DNA from: an uncultured Myxococcales bacterium
GTDB lineage: Bacteria; Myxococcota_A; UBA9042; DTJE01
Reading direction: 5' to 3'
DNA length: 32,084 bases
NCBI GenBank assembly: GCA_937975765.1
Contig: CALJUR010000056.1
Location: 1-32,084, forward strand
Numbering within the stretch: position 1 is the stretch's first letter; each line of letters begins with the position of its first letter. Positions 7,614-19,400 of the stretch are shown here, one piece after another. Both the position numbers and the translations under genes were made by a program. The notes beneath the pieces were generated by a model. That model saw only the letters and a program-made list of their open reading frames with translations, did not search any database and was not told the DNA's origin.

Positions 7614-8707
7614 GGCGTGCCCCCGAACACCCCCGGGAGGACGCCGCCGCATGACGGACAGCGCCCCTCCTTCAGGTCCACGGACTCCAGCCGGTACCCG
7701 GTCCGCCGGATCACGACCGTCCCGCACGACGCGCACCGCGTCGACTCGCTGGGGTGCCCCGGCACGTTCCCCAGGTACACGTACCGCATCCCCGCATCCC
7801 TCGCGATCTTCCACGCCGTCTCCAGCGTCTCGACCGGCGTCGGCGGCAGGTTCTCCAGCCGGTAGTGCGGCACGAACCGCAGGAAGTGCAGCGGGGTGTC
7901 CTCGCCCAGGTTCGCACGCATCCAGCGGCACAGTTCGCCGATCTTCCCGGGGTCGTCCGTCAGGCCCGGAACGACCAGGTTGGACACCTCCAGCCAGATC
8001 CCTTCCTGGCGCGCGGCCACCAGGGTGTTCAGCACCGGCTTGAGGCCGCCTCCGCAGTGGACCCGGTAGAAGGCGTCGTCCCAAGCCTTGACGTCGATCG
8101 TGGCCGCCTTCACCACCCGGAAAAGTTCCCGGATCGGCGCGTCGTTGGCGTATCCCGCGGTCACCAGCACCGTGCCGACGCCGCGTTCCGCGCAGGCCAC
8201 CGCCGTGTCGTAGGCATACTCGTAGTAGGCGATCGGCTCGGTATAGGTGCACGCCACGAAGGGCGAGCCCTCCCGCACCGCCAGGCGAGCCAGGTCCGCG
8301 GGCATCAACCGGTGGGCCTCGGCCTGCTCCGGGTTGGCCTGCGAGATCTCCCAGTTCTGGCACCCGTCGCAGTGCAGGTTGCAGCCCGCGGTCGCGATCG
8401 ACAGCGCCGTCGCGCCGGGATGGAAATGGAAGAAGGGCTTCTTTTCGATGGGGTCCACGTGCGCCGCGACGACGTACCCGTAGGTCGAGGCGCGCAGGCG
8501 TCCCCCGAGGTTGATCCGGATGCGACAGTCGCCCGATCGCCCCTCGGGAATCCGGCACTGCTTCGGGCACAGGGTGCATTCGACGACGGCCATCCGGACA
8601 TCCGCGAAACTGGGTTGGGACCGCGCGATCGAAGTGTACCCCCGGGCGCCGGCCACTCCAAGGCGCACCGCCCCTCGGGCCAGGGGCATCGCCCGCCGCC
8701 CCGTCAC
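7610..8707 (-). CDS. amrS: AmmeMemoRadiSam system radical SAM enzyme
   Basis: This 365-aa radical SAM protein is related to the pyruvate formate-lyase activating enzyme group. It has the cluster motif C109-x3-C113-x2-C116 in AGCNLHCDGCQNWEISQ. It is preceded by the family's N-terminal Cys block C44, C47, C51, C61 (CTLCPKQC then EGRSGDC). A C-terminal CASC/CPSC pair (C325, C328, C350, C353) probably forms a zinc-ribbon or auxiliary site. Radical SAM enzymes cleave SAM reductively to a 5'-deoxyadenosyl radical; the substrate of this subfamily is unknown. It is the first gene of the operon. GTG 8707 is taken as the start, preceded by a G-rich stretch. ATG 8689 is an alternative, and ATG 8593 lies just before the conserved block but lacks a ribosome site. 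An 84-bp divergent spacer separates it from the 8792 gene. Confidence 0.94.
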   Translation of the reverse strand: MTGRRAMPLARGAVRLGVAGARGYTSIARSQPSFADVRMAVVECTLCPKQCRIPEGRSGDCRIRINLGGRLRASTYGYVVAAHVDPIEKKPFFHFHPGATALSIATAGCNLHCDGCQNWEISQANPEQAEAHRLMPADLARLAVREGSPFVACTYTEPIAYYEYAYDTAVACAERGVGTVLVTAGYANDAPIRELFRVVKAATIDVKAWDDAFYRVHCGGGLKPVLNTLVAARQEGIWLEVSNLVVPGLTDDPGKIGELCRWMRANLGEDTPLHFLRFVPHYRLENLPPTPVETLETAWKIARDAGMRYVYLGNVPGHPSESTRCASCGTVVIRRTGYRLESVDLKEGRCPSCGGVLPGVFGGTP

Positions 8708-8791
8708 GCGCCTGTCCCCCCCGCCCTCCTGGCGCCCTGCGGGGACCTGGGGTATCCTCGTTCCGATCCCCGGGATGGCGCAGGAGGCGGG

Positions 8792-10465
8792 ATGTTTCGC
8801 ACACGCGCGGTCGCCGTTTCCCTGGTGTTCAGCCTTCTCCTGGTCGCCCTATCGTGGGGGGTCGTCCGGCACCTGGAACGCGGTGCTCGCGAAATCTCCC
8901 TGGATCGCCTGCACGACCGGCAGGCCGCCATCCAGTTGGCGGCCCGCCAGCGCGCCATCGACCAGGCCTTCGTCGCTGCCGCCGCCGCGGACAGCCCCCT
9001 CGCCGTCGCGCTGGACGTGCTGGACGGCTTTCGCCCCGAACTGTTCGCCGCGCACCGGAAGGCGGTGGAATCGACCCGCGGCCTGCCCGAACGCGAGGCC
9101 GTGGAGGCCCGCAGGCGGTACCTGGAGGCCTACCCGGCGGAAGGCGGCGGCACGCTGATCCCGGTGGTGATCGACCGCATGGCCGACCTGGTCCAGGCGC
9201 GCTGGGGCGACACCCGGTTCGGCCCCGATGGACGCATGGGCTACGTCTCCACGGAGCGTGCGCGCCTGGCCGAGTGCCTGTCGGTCGATGCGCGGCAGTG
9301 CCTCCGCGTGTATTCGTTCGTGACCCTGCTGCCCGTGATCGAGTCCGCCAGCGAGTCGTGGAAACTGCCCCCGGCCCAGCACCGTTTCGTCGTCACGGAT
9401 TCGCGCGGCGTGGGTCTGGCCGACAGCGAGCACCCCGAGTGGACCGACGACGCCGACTTCGCCCGGACCAGCGACCTGGCCCGTGCCGCCCGCACCACGC
9501 GCCTGCCGCAGCGCGACCTGATGTCGCTGGGCGGCACCTGGCTGCTGGCCACCGCGGTGCCCGTCCTGTCCGAGGGAGAGGTGGTCGGCACCGTGGTGGT
9601 GGCCGATCCGGTCACACGGTGGATGGCCGAGACCGACAGCGAGGCCGCCGGTGCGTCGATCATCTATGCCATCCAGGGCGAATTCATCGAGGGCTCGGCC
9701 CCCCCGGAGATCGCCAAGAAGCTGGTCGCCAAGCCGGGTTCCGTTCCGGGCTGGGCCGCCGTGTCGTTCCCGATGCCGGGCATCCCCCCCGAGAGGGGCT
9801 TCCAGGTGCTGGCCGCCACCGACCTGTCGGCGGTCCTGTCCCCGTACGTCCGCGCCCGCCTGATGCTGCTGGTGCTGGGCCTGCTGCTGGCGGGCCTGGG
9901 CGCCGTCCTCGCCTTCTGGCTGGTGCTTCACCACGACCGCGAACTGGAATCGCTGTACCAGGGCGTGCACGAGGTCATCAGCGGGAACCAGCAGTACGCG
10001 TTCCCCGCCTCGCAGAAGGACGAGACCCTGCGCAACCTGGGCAACGCGCTGAACCTGATGGGCCAGGTCTTCCAGGGGCACCTGCTGCAGGAGGACGACG
10101 AGGCTGCCGGCCCGGACGCCTGGACCGGCGAGACCTCCTGGGACGCCATCGACTTCGCGGGCGAGACGGCGGGCCAGCCCCGCGCCACGGCCCGGGAACC
10201 CGGCGAGGATCTCGTGGGCATCGACGTGGCGGCGCTGGCGGCCCTTCCCGCCCAGGCCTATCACCAGCGCCTGTTCACCGAGTTCGTGGCCGCCCGCCAG
10301 GCCGCCGGCATCCCGGACGAGGGCATCACCCGCGAATCCTTCCTGGTCCGCGTCATCGGCCTCGAGCAGAAGATGAAGAAACGTTACGGCGTGTCGGCGG
10401 TGCGATTCGTCGTGGCGACCCGGGGCAGCGAGGTCATCCTGGTCCCGGTGAAGATCCGCGGCTGA
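8792..10465 (+). CDS. Two-TM sensor-like protein with MXAN_5187-type C-terminal domain
   Basis: This 557-aa protein has a TM helix at about 5-25, a large extracytoplasmic region (about 27-353), a second TM at about 356-379, then a HAMP-like stretch (about 380-430), an acidic linker and a compact C-terminal domain (about 488-557). The extracytoplasmic region ends in a PAS/Cache-like pattern, with FVVTDSRGVGLAD (199-211) and a later GTVVVADP (266-273). The C-terminal part (YHQRLFTEFVAARQ, then MKKRYGVSAVRFVV) resembles, from memory, the domain named after Myxococcus MXAN_5187. No kinase, cyclase or methyl-accepting region follows, so the output is unknown. ATG 8792 has a good AGGAGG at 8782-8787. 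Upstream, TATCCT (8753-8758) is a weak -10 candidate without a -35. The gene converges on the giant TPR gene with 3 bp between stops. Confidence 0.85.
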   Translation: MFRTRAVAVSLVFSLLLVALSWGVVRHLERGAREISLDRLHDRQAAIQLAARQRAIDQAFVAAAAADSPLAVALDVLDGFRPELFAAHRKAVESTRGLPEREAVEARRRYLEAYPAEGGGTLIPVVIDRMADLVQARWGDTRFGPDGRMGYVSTERARLAECLSVDARQCLRVYSFVTLLPVIESASESWKLPPAQHRFVVTDSRGVGLADSEHPEWTDDADFARTSDLARAARTTRLPQRDLMSLGGTWLLATAVPVLSEGEVVGTVVVADPVTRWMAETDSEAAGASIIYAIQGEFIEGSAPPEIAKKLVAKPGSVPGWAAVSFPMPGIPPERGFQVLAATDLSAVLSPYVRARLMLLVLGLLLAGLGAVLAFWLVLHHDRELESLYQGVHEVISGNQQYAFPASQKDETLRNLGNALNLMGQVFQGHLLQEDDEAAGPDAWTGETSWDAIDFAGETAGQPRATAREPGEDLVGIDVAALAALPAQAYHQRLFTEFVAARQAAGIPDEGITRESFLVRVIGLEQKMKKRYGVSAVRFVVATRGSEVILVPVKIRG

Positions 10466-10468
10466 AGG

Positions 10469-13400
10469 TTACGACGCCTCGACGGCCACGCCCAGGGCCC
10501 GCCGCAGGACGAAGTGGTCCTCGGACAGGGTGAACCGGATGATCTCGTCCAGGCGGTCCTTCTGCGACATGCCCGAGAACGAGACCTCCTCGCTGCGCAG
10601 GATGTTCAGGACGGTCTGAACGTTGCCGCTGACCAGCACGCCGGCCCGCAGCGCCGTCGCCTCCAGCCCGCGGAAGTACTCCTCGAACATCCGCCCGAAG
10701 TCCATCGACGGGTCGCGGGACATCATCTCTTCCACCAGCTTGGCCAACTGGTTCTTCTGCTGCTGGGGCATGCGCCGCTCGATCAGTCGCACCAGTTGCA
10801 GGACGATGTCCGCGCCGGCCCCGATCTGGGTGTCGGGCCGGCTGAACTTCAGCGCGGCGGCCAGGAAGATCTTCAGTTCCGTCAGGTTCTTCACGGCGGC
10901 CAGGAAGTGCATCGGGTGCAGGAACGACAACTGCCGCCCGATGTAGAACGCCACCTCCCGCTCGTCGTGGCCCGTCAGCATGTCCGACCCGACGATCAGC
11001 GCCGGCGGGGCCAGGAATTCCAGCTTCAGGCCCGACGGGTTGTCGTCGCGGTACACCTTGTGCGGCATCGGGCCCAGGGCCTTGCTGACCGCCTTGTAGA
11101 CGTTGACGAACAGCAGCTTCAACTCGATGTCGATCTCGTCCTTCTTCTTCAGGCCGACGTCCTTCAGTTCCTTCGCGCCCAATTCGCTGCCGACGCCCTG
11201 GTAGATCACCTGCAGGATGCGGCCCAGCAGCGTGTTCTCGGACTTCGCGATCAGGTGGGACTCCCACCGCAGCGGGTCGATCGTGCCCTTGAACCACGGC
11301 AGCCCGGGCTCCAGGTTGCCCTCGAAGAACTCCTTCTCCTCGGCATCCGCCTGGCCCAGCGCCACCAGCACCGACGCGGTCATGAACGCCTTGTCGAACT
11401 CCTTCATCTGCAGGAACAGGCGCCGCATCGCCTTGTAGGACGGCGCGACCTCGGCACCCAGCGGGGCCGCGGCCACGATGGCGCGGTGCTCGTCGATCGC
11501 CTTGTCCAGCTGGTCGCCGCTGACCTCGTACAACTGGGCCAGGATCTCGTGGGTCCGGCGCTCGTTCGGCTTGATCTTCGCGGCCATGCTGAACGCCGAC
11601 ACCGCGTAGTCCATCCTCTTCAGTCGCGACCGGTAGATCTCGCCCAGGGCCGCGTACAGCCGGAACTCCAGTTCGGGCGTGTTCCGTCCCTTCAGGCGCT
11701 CCAGCATCCGGCGGTAGTTCTCGGCCTCGGCTTCCCAGTCCTTGTTGGCCGTCAGGATCTCGTCGATGGCACGGAACGCGTCCAGGAAGTCCGGGTCCGC
11801 GTCCAGGGCCAGGTTCAGGTACTCGATGGCGCGCGCGTCGTCGCCCAGCTTCTCGCGATAGATGGCGCCCATGCGCACGTAGTGCTTGGCCCGCTTCTCC
11901 GGGCTGTCCTCGGCCTGCGCCAGCCGCTCCAGCACGTACAGGGCGTCCTCGATGGCGCCCGTGGAGACGTACAGGTCGAACAGGCGCAGCAGCGCGACCT
12001 TCGCGTTCGGGTTGATCTCCAGGGCCTCCTTGTAGGCGGCCGTGGCCCCGTAGATGTTCCCCATCTTCTCGCGGTAGATGTCGCCGCACTCCAGCAGCAC
12101 GCTGAAGCGCTCGAACGGATCGGCCTTCGCCTGCGACTGGGCCTGCTTGTACCGGATGACCGCCGGCCAGTCCTCGCGGCGCTCGGCGATGGCGATCTGC
12201 AGGTCCACGGCGCGGGCCTGGTTCGGGGCCAGTTGCAGCACGGTGTCCAGGTGCTGCACGGCATCGTCCAGTTCGCCCAGTTCCAGCGAGACCTCGCCCA
12301 GCGAGAACTCGACGGCCGCCTTGTCGTCGTCGGAGAAGGCGTCCCCGCCCAGGGACAGGCCCTTCACGTAGTGGTCCTTCGCCAGCTGCCACGGCGACTT
12401 GCGCGGGTACAGCCGCGCCAGGCCGATCGCCGTCGGCGCATGGTCCGCGCGCGCCTTCACGGCCACCTGGTACTCGCGGAAGGCCCGTTCGAAGTCCAGC
12501 AGGCGTTCCGCGCACAGGCCCATCTGGAAGTGGATCTCGGCGGCCGCCGCGCCGTCCCCCGACATCTCGGGCGACTTCAGCAGCATCTCCAGCAGCGGCT
12601 CGGCCTTCTCCCACCGCTCCGCCGCCACGTAGGCCTGCGCCAGCGACAGCGCCACCTCGGGCAGCCTCGGGTCCAGTTCCAGGGCCCGCTCGTAGTGCTG
12701 GATGGCGCGCTGGCGGTCCTTCAGGCGGTTCATGAACACGTCGCCGGCCGAGGCGCGCAACTTCGCCTTCGCCTCGTCCCGCGCGGCCGCGGCCTCCTGC
12801 TTCAGCCAGATCTCCGCGACCTTCTCCCAGTCCTCCAGTTCGCCGTAGATCTGCCGCATCCGCTCGGCCGCCGCGTCGCTGCCCGGGTCCAGGCGCAGCA
12901 CGTCGCCCAGCAGCTTCAGCGCGCGGTCGGGGTTCTCCAGCCGCTGGTGGACGATGGTCGCCGCCCGCAGCATCAGCGCCGCGGTCTCGTGCGTGTCCTC
13001 GACGTGCTCCTTCCATCGGAGCAGCGTCTGCACCACGTCCTCCCACGACTCCATGGCCTCGAACAGCCGCGACAGGTCCGCGTAGGCCAGGGCGTCGCCC
13101 GGATCGATGTCCAGGATCCGCTGGTACACGGACACGGCCGAGTTCAGGTCCTCCAGGCGCTTCTCGTACACGTCGGCGATGCGGCGCAGCACACCCGCCT
13201 TGCGTCCCGCCTCGGGCTCGCGGATCACGCGGCCTTCCAGCAGGTTGACCAACTCGTTCCAGTCCTCCAGCTCGGTCAGCAGGCGGGCGCAGGTCTCGAA
13301 CGCCTCGTCGTCCTCGGGGTCGATGTCCAGGATCTGCTGCCAGTAGGACAGCGCCCGGGCCTTGTCGTCCAGCGCCGACTCGAACAGCACCGCCAGCCGG

Positions 13401-16400
13401 TTGCAGAACAGGATGCGGTCCGGGTTGCTGCTGGACAGGTCCAGCAGGCGCTCGTAGACCGCCGCCAGGCCCTTCCAGTTCTCCATCGACCCGTACAGGT
13501 TCTGCAGGTGGTCCAGCGCGACCGAGTGCGTCGCCTCCAGCGACAGGACGTCCTCCCACGCCTGGATGGCGCGGTTCGGGTCCTTGACCTTCTCCTCCAG
13601 GATGCCCGCCATGCGGACCCGGATCAGGACCTCCTCGGCCGGGTTCAGCGAGGCCAGGCGGCCCAGGACGCCCAGCAGGTCCTCCCACTCGCCGCGGCCC
13701 TCGTGCAGCTGCGACAGGGCCGTCAGGGCCTCCACGTTCGCGTCGTCGAACTCCAGCACCTGCTGGTACGCCGCCAGCGCCCGCTGGGCGTCGATGCCCG
13801 CCAGCACCTTGCCGGCCTTCAGTTGCAGCGCGACCTTCTCCAGGTAGTCCGGCGTCAGGCCGACCCGCACCGTCAGGTTCCCGACCAGGTCCTCCTTGCG
13901 ATCCAGTTCTTCGTACAACCGGGTCAGGGCCACCAGCGCCGGTTCGCTCTCCGGCCACTTCTCGATGACCCGCTCGAACCAGCGCGTGGCCTCGCCCGCC
14001 ACGTGCAGGTGGTCCGCCAGGATCTCGCCGCAGCGCAGCAGGTGCTCCTGCCGCAGCGCGTCGGGCATGCGGTCCACGATCTCGGCGATCGAGTCCACGT
14101 AGTCCCGCCAGCATTCCTGCGTCTGCGCCAGGCGCCACAGGTCGGCCAGGGTCGTCTCGTCCGCCGGGTTCACCTCGGACGCCTTGACCAGGATGATGAA
14201 CGCCGAGTCGCGGTCGTTCTTGCGGTTCTCGTAGACCCGCGCCAGTTCCTGCAGGTTCGATACGCGGTCCTCGGCCTCCTTCAGGATCCCGTCCCGGCGC
14301 AGCAGCACGTCGGCCAGGCGGTCCCAGTCCTCGATGCGCTGGTACAGCATCTGCAGGCGCTGGCTGACGTCCAGGTTCGCCGGGTCGAAGCCCGCCACCT
14401 CTTCCAGGGTGGCCGCCGCCGCGGGGGCGTCCTTCATCCGGTCGCCCTCGATCTCGGCCGCGCGGACCAGCAGTTCGGCCTTGTGCGCGGTGTCGGTCGC
14501 GTACGTGGCGCGCCGCTTGACGATCGCGACGCACTCCGGCAGCCGGCCGGTGTCCTCGTACAGGCGGTCCAGGGCCTCCAGGGCCGCGGGCGAGGACGGT
14601 TCCATCTCCATCACGCGGTTCCACCACGTGATCGCACCCTCGTTGCGGCCCAGTTCGTCGGTCAGCAGCCGGGCGTGCTCCTCGCACAGAACCTTCAGGT
14701 CGTCGCCGACGATCCGGCCGCCGTCAGCCAGCCGCGTCAGCACGCCGGACAGGGCCTCCAGGTCGCCCGAATCGCGATACAGCCGCCGCAGCGCCTGCAG
14801 CGCCTCCAGGTCGTCCGGTTGGACCTCCAGGACCCGGCGCCACGCCTGCTGGGCCTGGAACGCGTCGGCCAGCTGGGTCTCGGACGCCTTCGCCACGCTC
14901 CGCAGCAGGTCGGTCATCCGGTCGGGCAGATCCTTCGCCAGCGAGATCTCCCGTTCGCACGCGTCCACGTACGCCGTCCAGTCCTCGCCGGCCGCGTGCA
15001 GCCGCTGCAGTTGCTGCAGCGACTCGCGGTCGTCCGTCTCGACGCGCGACACCTCGTCCCACAGGGACAGCGCGGCCTCGCGGTCCGACAGCCGGTCCTC
15101 GGCGAGGCGCGCCATGCGGCGCTGGAGCCCTGCCCGCTCGTGCCCGTTCGGCGCGATGTCGGCCAGGGTGCCCAGCACCTTGTACAGGGCCTTGTGCTCG
15201 TCGCGGACGTCGTGCAGTTCCGCCAGGGCCTCCAGGGCGCCCCGGTGCATCTCGTCGCTCTTCAGGACGCCGGCGTAGGCCTCCACCGCGCCGTCCAGGT
15301 CGTTCAGCCGGTCGCGCAGCAAGGCGCCGGCCCGCATCCCGAACCGGATCTTGTCGTCGTCGTAGTCCGCAACGGCCGCCTCGCGCTCGAGGATCCCCAG
15401 CAGGTCCGCCCAGCGCTCCTGGCCCTCGTACAGCCCGTCCAGGTCCGCCAGCGCCTTCCGGTCGGACGCGTCGACGTCCAGGATCCACCGGCACACCGCC
15501 TCGGCGCGCTGCCGGTCGCCCAGCCGGTCGCGGGCCACGTCGGCCGCCTTGTGCCACAGGTAGATCCGCCGTTCGTCCTCCTGGCACGTCGTCGCGGCCG
15601 CCAGCAGGATCTCCAGCAGGGAGGCCCATTCCCCGGCCTCGGCGGCCAGGCCCTCGATCTGGATCAGCAGGGACTCGTCCGCCGGCTCGATGGCCAGGGC
15701 CTTGCCGAACCAGCCCAGCGCCACGTCGCGCCGCAGCAGCTTGTCCAGTTCGACCTCGCCCAGCTTCAGCAACACGGACTTGCGCTCGCCCGGGTCCTCG
15801 ACCGCGGCCAGCACGGACTCGTACACGGTGGCCAGGTCCGTCCACGCGCCGGTCTCGCGGTAGATCGGCTCGATGACCTCGAGGATCTGCGCCCGCATCT
15901 TGCCGGCGTCGAACATGCGCCGCAGTTCCGACACGGCACCGGCGTGCGCCGGGACCAGGTACAGCACCTCGCACCGCGCCTCGAACGCGTCCTTGTCCTT
16001 CCCCTGCCGGTCCTCGGCCACCGCCGCCAGCCGCAGCAGGAACGCGACCTTGTCCTCGGCCGCCGGGGAAGCGTCGATCTCGGCCCGCAGGATGCGCGCC
16101 AGGTCCTTCCACTGCTCCATCTGCAGGTACAGGGCGTCCAGGGCCGACAGCGCGTCGCGGTTGTCCGGGAAATCCTCGATCACGCCTTCCAGGGTCAGCG
16201 CCGCCGCCTCGCGATCGGCGACCTTGTCGCGCTGGACCGACGCCGCCCGCAGGCGCAGCGCCAGCGACTCGGGGTTGCCCTCGATCGCCTTCGCGCCTTC
16301 CAGCATCAGGGCCGGCACGTTCTCCCACATGTCGTGGTCCGCGGCCAGGTGCTCGATCCGGTCCAGCGCCTCGTGGTTCAGCGGGTCCGTCGTGAACGCC

Positions 16401-19400
16401 TTGCCATAGCACTCGAAGCCGGTCAGCGCGCGGCCGACGCGGTTCTCCGCGATCTCGCCCATGGTCAGCAGGTTGGTCACCTTGCGCGCGACGTCCTCCT
16501 CGCGCTCGGTGATGACCTCGTAGACCACGTACAGGCGTTCCCACTCGTTCCGCTCGGACAGGACGGGCGCCAGGACCTTGAAGGCCTCCTCGGACGCCTC
16601 GCCGGCGCGGACCATGCCCTCCAGGGCATCGACCGCCTCGCGGTTCTCGGGGAACTCGATCAGCAGGGTCTCGTACGTATCGACGGCCTTGACCGGGTCG
16701 GACAGGTCCTTTTCCAGCAGGCGGCCCATCCGGTACCGGACCGTCAGTGCGTCCTCGCCCTGGACCAGCGCCAGGATCTTGCCCAGGATGCCGTACAGGT
16801 TCCACCAGTCCTCGCTGGCGGCATACAGGCGGTCCAGGGTGCGCAGCGCGTCCAGGTTCTCGGGCACCAGGCCGTGGACCTGCAGGAAGGTCTCGATGGC
16901 CTCCCCGGTGTTGCCCAGCCGCTCGTGCTGCACCAGGCCCTTCTTCTTCAGGGCGGCCACGCGGTCGTCGGTCGTCGGCGCGAACTCGGCCTTCCGGCCC
17001 AGCACCTCGACCAGTTCCTCGTGCTTGCCGGCCGACTCGTACAGGCCCTCCAGGGCCTCGATCGCCGGGCGGTTTCCGGGCTCGATCTCCAGCACGCCGG
17101 AGTAGGACTTGATGGCCTCGTCGGCCTGGTCCAGCCGCCGGGCCTGCAGGTCGCCGGCCTGCAGCAGCAGGGCGACCCGGGCTTCGGCCTCCGACAGCAG
17201 CGCCGACTTGCGCAGCAGCAGCGACACCAGCGGGGCGATCTCGTCGTCCTCGCGGTGCAGCGCGACCAGCGCGTCCAGCGCGTCCAGGTCCCCGTCGTCC
17301 ATCGCCAGCACTTCGCCGAAGTGCCGCTTGGCCAGCGTCCGCGGCAGGCCGCCGTCGCGCGCCACCCTCGCGATGGTCCGATGCGTCTCCTTGCGCCGAT
17401 CGGGATCGTCGATCTCGAAGACCTTCTCGCACAGGACGTCCACGGCCTCGCCCAGGGCACCGCGCTGGCCGCCGACCCGCAGGACCTCGTCCACCAGGCT
17501 CTGGCGATCCGGCGCCGCGCGGAAGGCACGGGCCCGGGCCGCGAAGGCCCGCGACAGGTCCCCGATCCCCGTCTCCAGGGTGATCGCGATCAGGTCGAAC
17601 TGCGCCAGTCGCGTGTCCAGGTCCGGGGCGGCCTCGGCCAGGACCTCGTACACCTCGACCAGCTTCTCGTCGTCGTGCCGCGCCTCGTAGGCCGGCAGCA
17701 GGATGCGGGCGATCTCCACCCGGACGTCGGGGTTCTTGAACAGCCGCTCCAGCTGCTTGACCGCGTCCTCGTTGGTCGGCTCGGACTGCAGGATCGTCCG
17801 GTACACCTCGACGGCGCCGGTCACGTCCTCCAGCTTCTCCTCGCGGACCTCGGCCAGCCGCAGCCGCAGCCACGTCCGCTCGGCCTCGGTCTCGGCCAGC
17901 CGGATGCGCTCCACCAGCACCTGGGCCAGGTCGTACCAGCGCTCGGCCTGGATGTACAGGGAGTCCAGTTGCCGGTACGCGGCGGTCGACTCCGGCTCCA
18001 GGTCCAGGATCTGCTTGACCGCGGCGATCGCGCCCTCGACGTCGTCCAGGTGCTCGGACAGTTCGGCCGCCACCTTGAACGCGTATGCGATCTTCTCGCC
18101 GACGTACGGGGACACCTCGAAGCGCCGGCGGTAGATCTTCAGCAGCTCGGGGTGGTCGCCCTGCTCCTCGATGATGGTCTCCAGGGCCTCCAGGGCGTCC
18201 GCGTTCGCGTCGTCCAGTTCCAGCACGCCCAGGAAGACCTTGCGCGCCTGGTCGACGTTGCCCAGCCGGTCCCACTCGATGCGGGCCAGCCGCAGCGACA
18301 GCGCCACGCGGGTCGAAGGCTCGGCGATGGTCTCGACGGCCTTCCCGTAAAGGTCCGACAGCTCCCGCCAGCCGTCCACGTCCCCGGCGCACGCCTCGAT
18401 GGCATCCCAGCACTTCGGGTCGTCCGGCGTCACGGCCAGGATGCGCGACAGGGTGCGGAACCGCTTCGCGGCGTCCGGCACCGACCAGACGTACAGTTCG
18501 TCCAGCCGCCACAGCAGCGGCACGGTGTCGTGGCCGTCGCCGCGACGCTGCGTCTCGATCTCCAGCAGGTCGGCCAGGTCGGCCCACCGCTTCGAGGCCT
18601 CGAACGGCCCCTTCAGCAGGTCGATGATCGCCAGTTGCAGGTTCTCGACACCCAGCAGGTCCTCCAGGAAGGCCAGCGAGTCCGCGTGGCCCGGGACCAG
18701 TTCCAGCGCCCTGGCAAACCGCGCGACCGCATCCTCCGACGGCCCTTCCAGCCCGCACGACAGCATTCCGATCCGGGCGTTCACGTCGGCCTGGACCGCG
18801 GGCTCCGCCTCGATCGCGCCCACCTGCCGCACCAGCAGGTCGCGCAGCGCGCCGAACCGCTTCTCGGCCAGCAGCAGTTCGCCCAGTTCCTGGTACGCCG
18901 GCGCCTCGGCGGGGTTGTCCGCCAGGATCTCCTCGTACGTCTCGACGGCCGGGCCGACCTTCTGCAGATTGCCGTACAGCGTGCGGGCGATCTCGAACCG
19001 CACCGTCAGCCGGTCGTCGGAGCGACGCTCCAGCACCAGCCGCTTGCGCAGCACCTCGATCAGGGCCTCGTACCGGTTGAACTGGCGGTACAGGACTTCC
19101 AGCGCGTGGATCGCCTCCCGGTTGCCCGGGTCCAGGTCCAGGGCCCGCTGGAACGCGGTCTGCGCCGCCTCGGCGTTCTGGATGTACTCGGTGTGGATCT
19201 GGCCCACGCGCAGGAAGGTGCGGACCTTGCGGCTCTCGTCCTCGATCAGATCGCCGGCCTGCTCCAGCACGGCCGCGTAGATCTCCCAGTTGTCCGACGG
19301 GCCGGCCAGGCGCTCGAGGTCGTCGCGCAGCGTGTCGTCGCGCAGATCCTCCTTGAACGCCTCCAGGTACCAGAAGAACGACCGCTCGGCGTTCCCGAGG

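Noticed and set aside
8753..8758. TATCCT as promoter -10 for the MXAN_5187-type gene
   Set aside because: Four of six matches and no -35 at 16-18 bp. Too weak to annotate as a promoter in so GC-rich a spacer.
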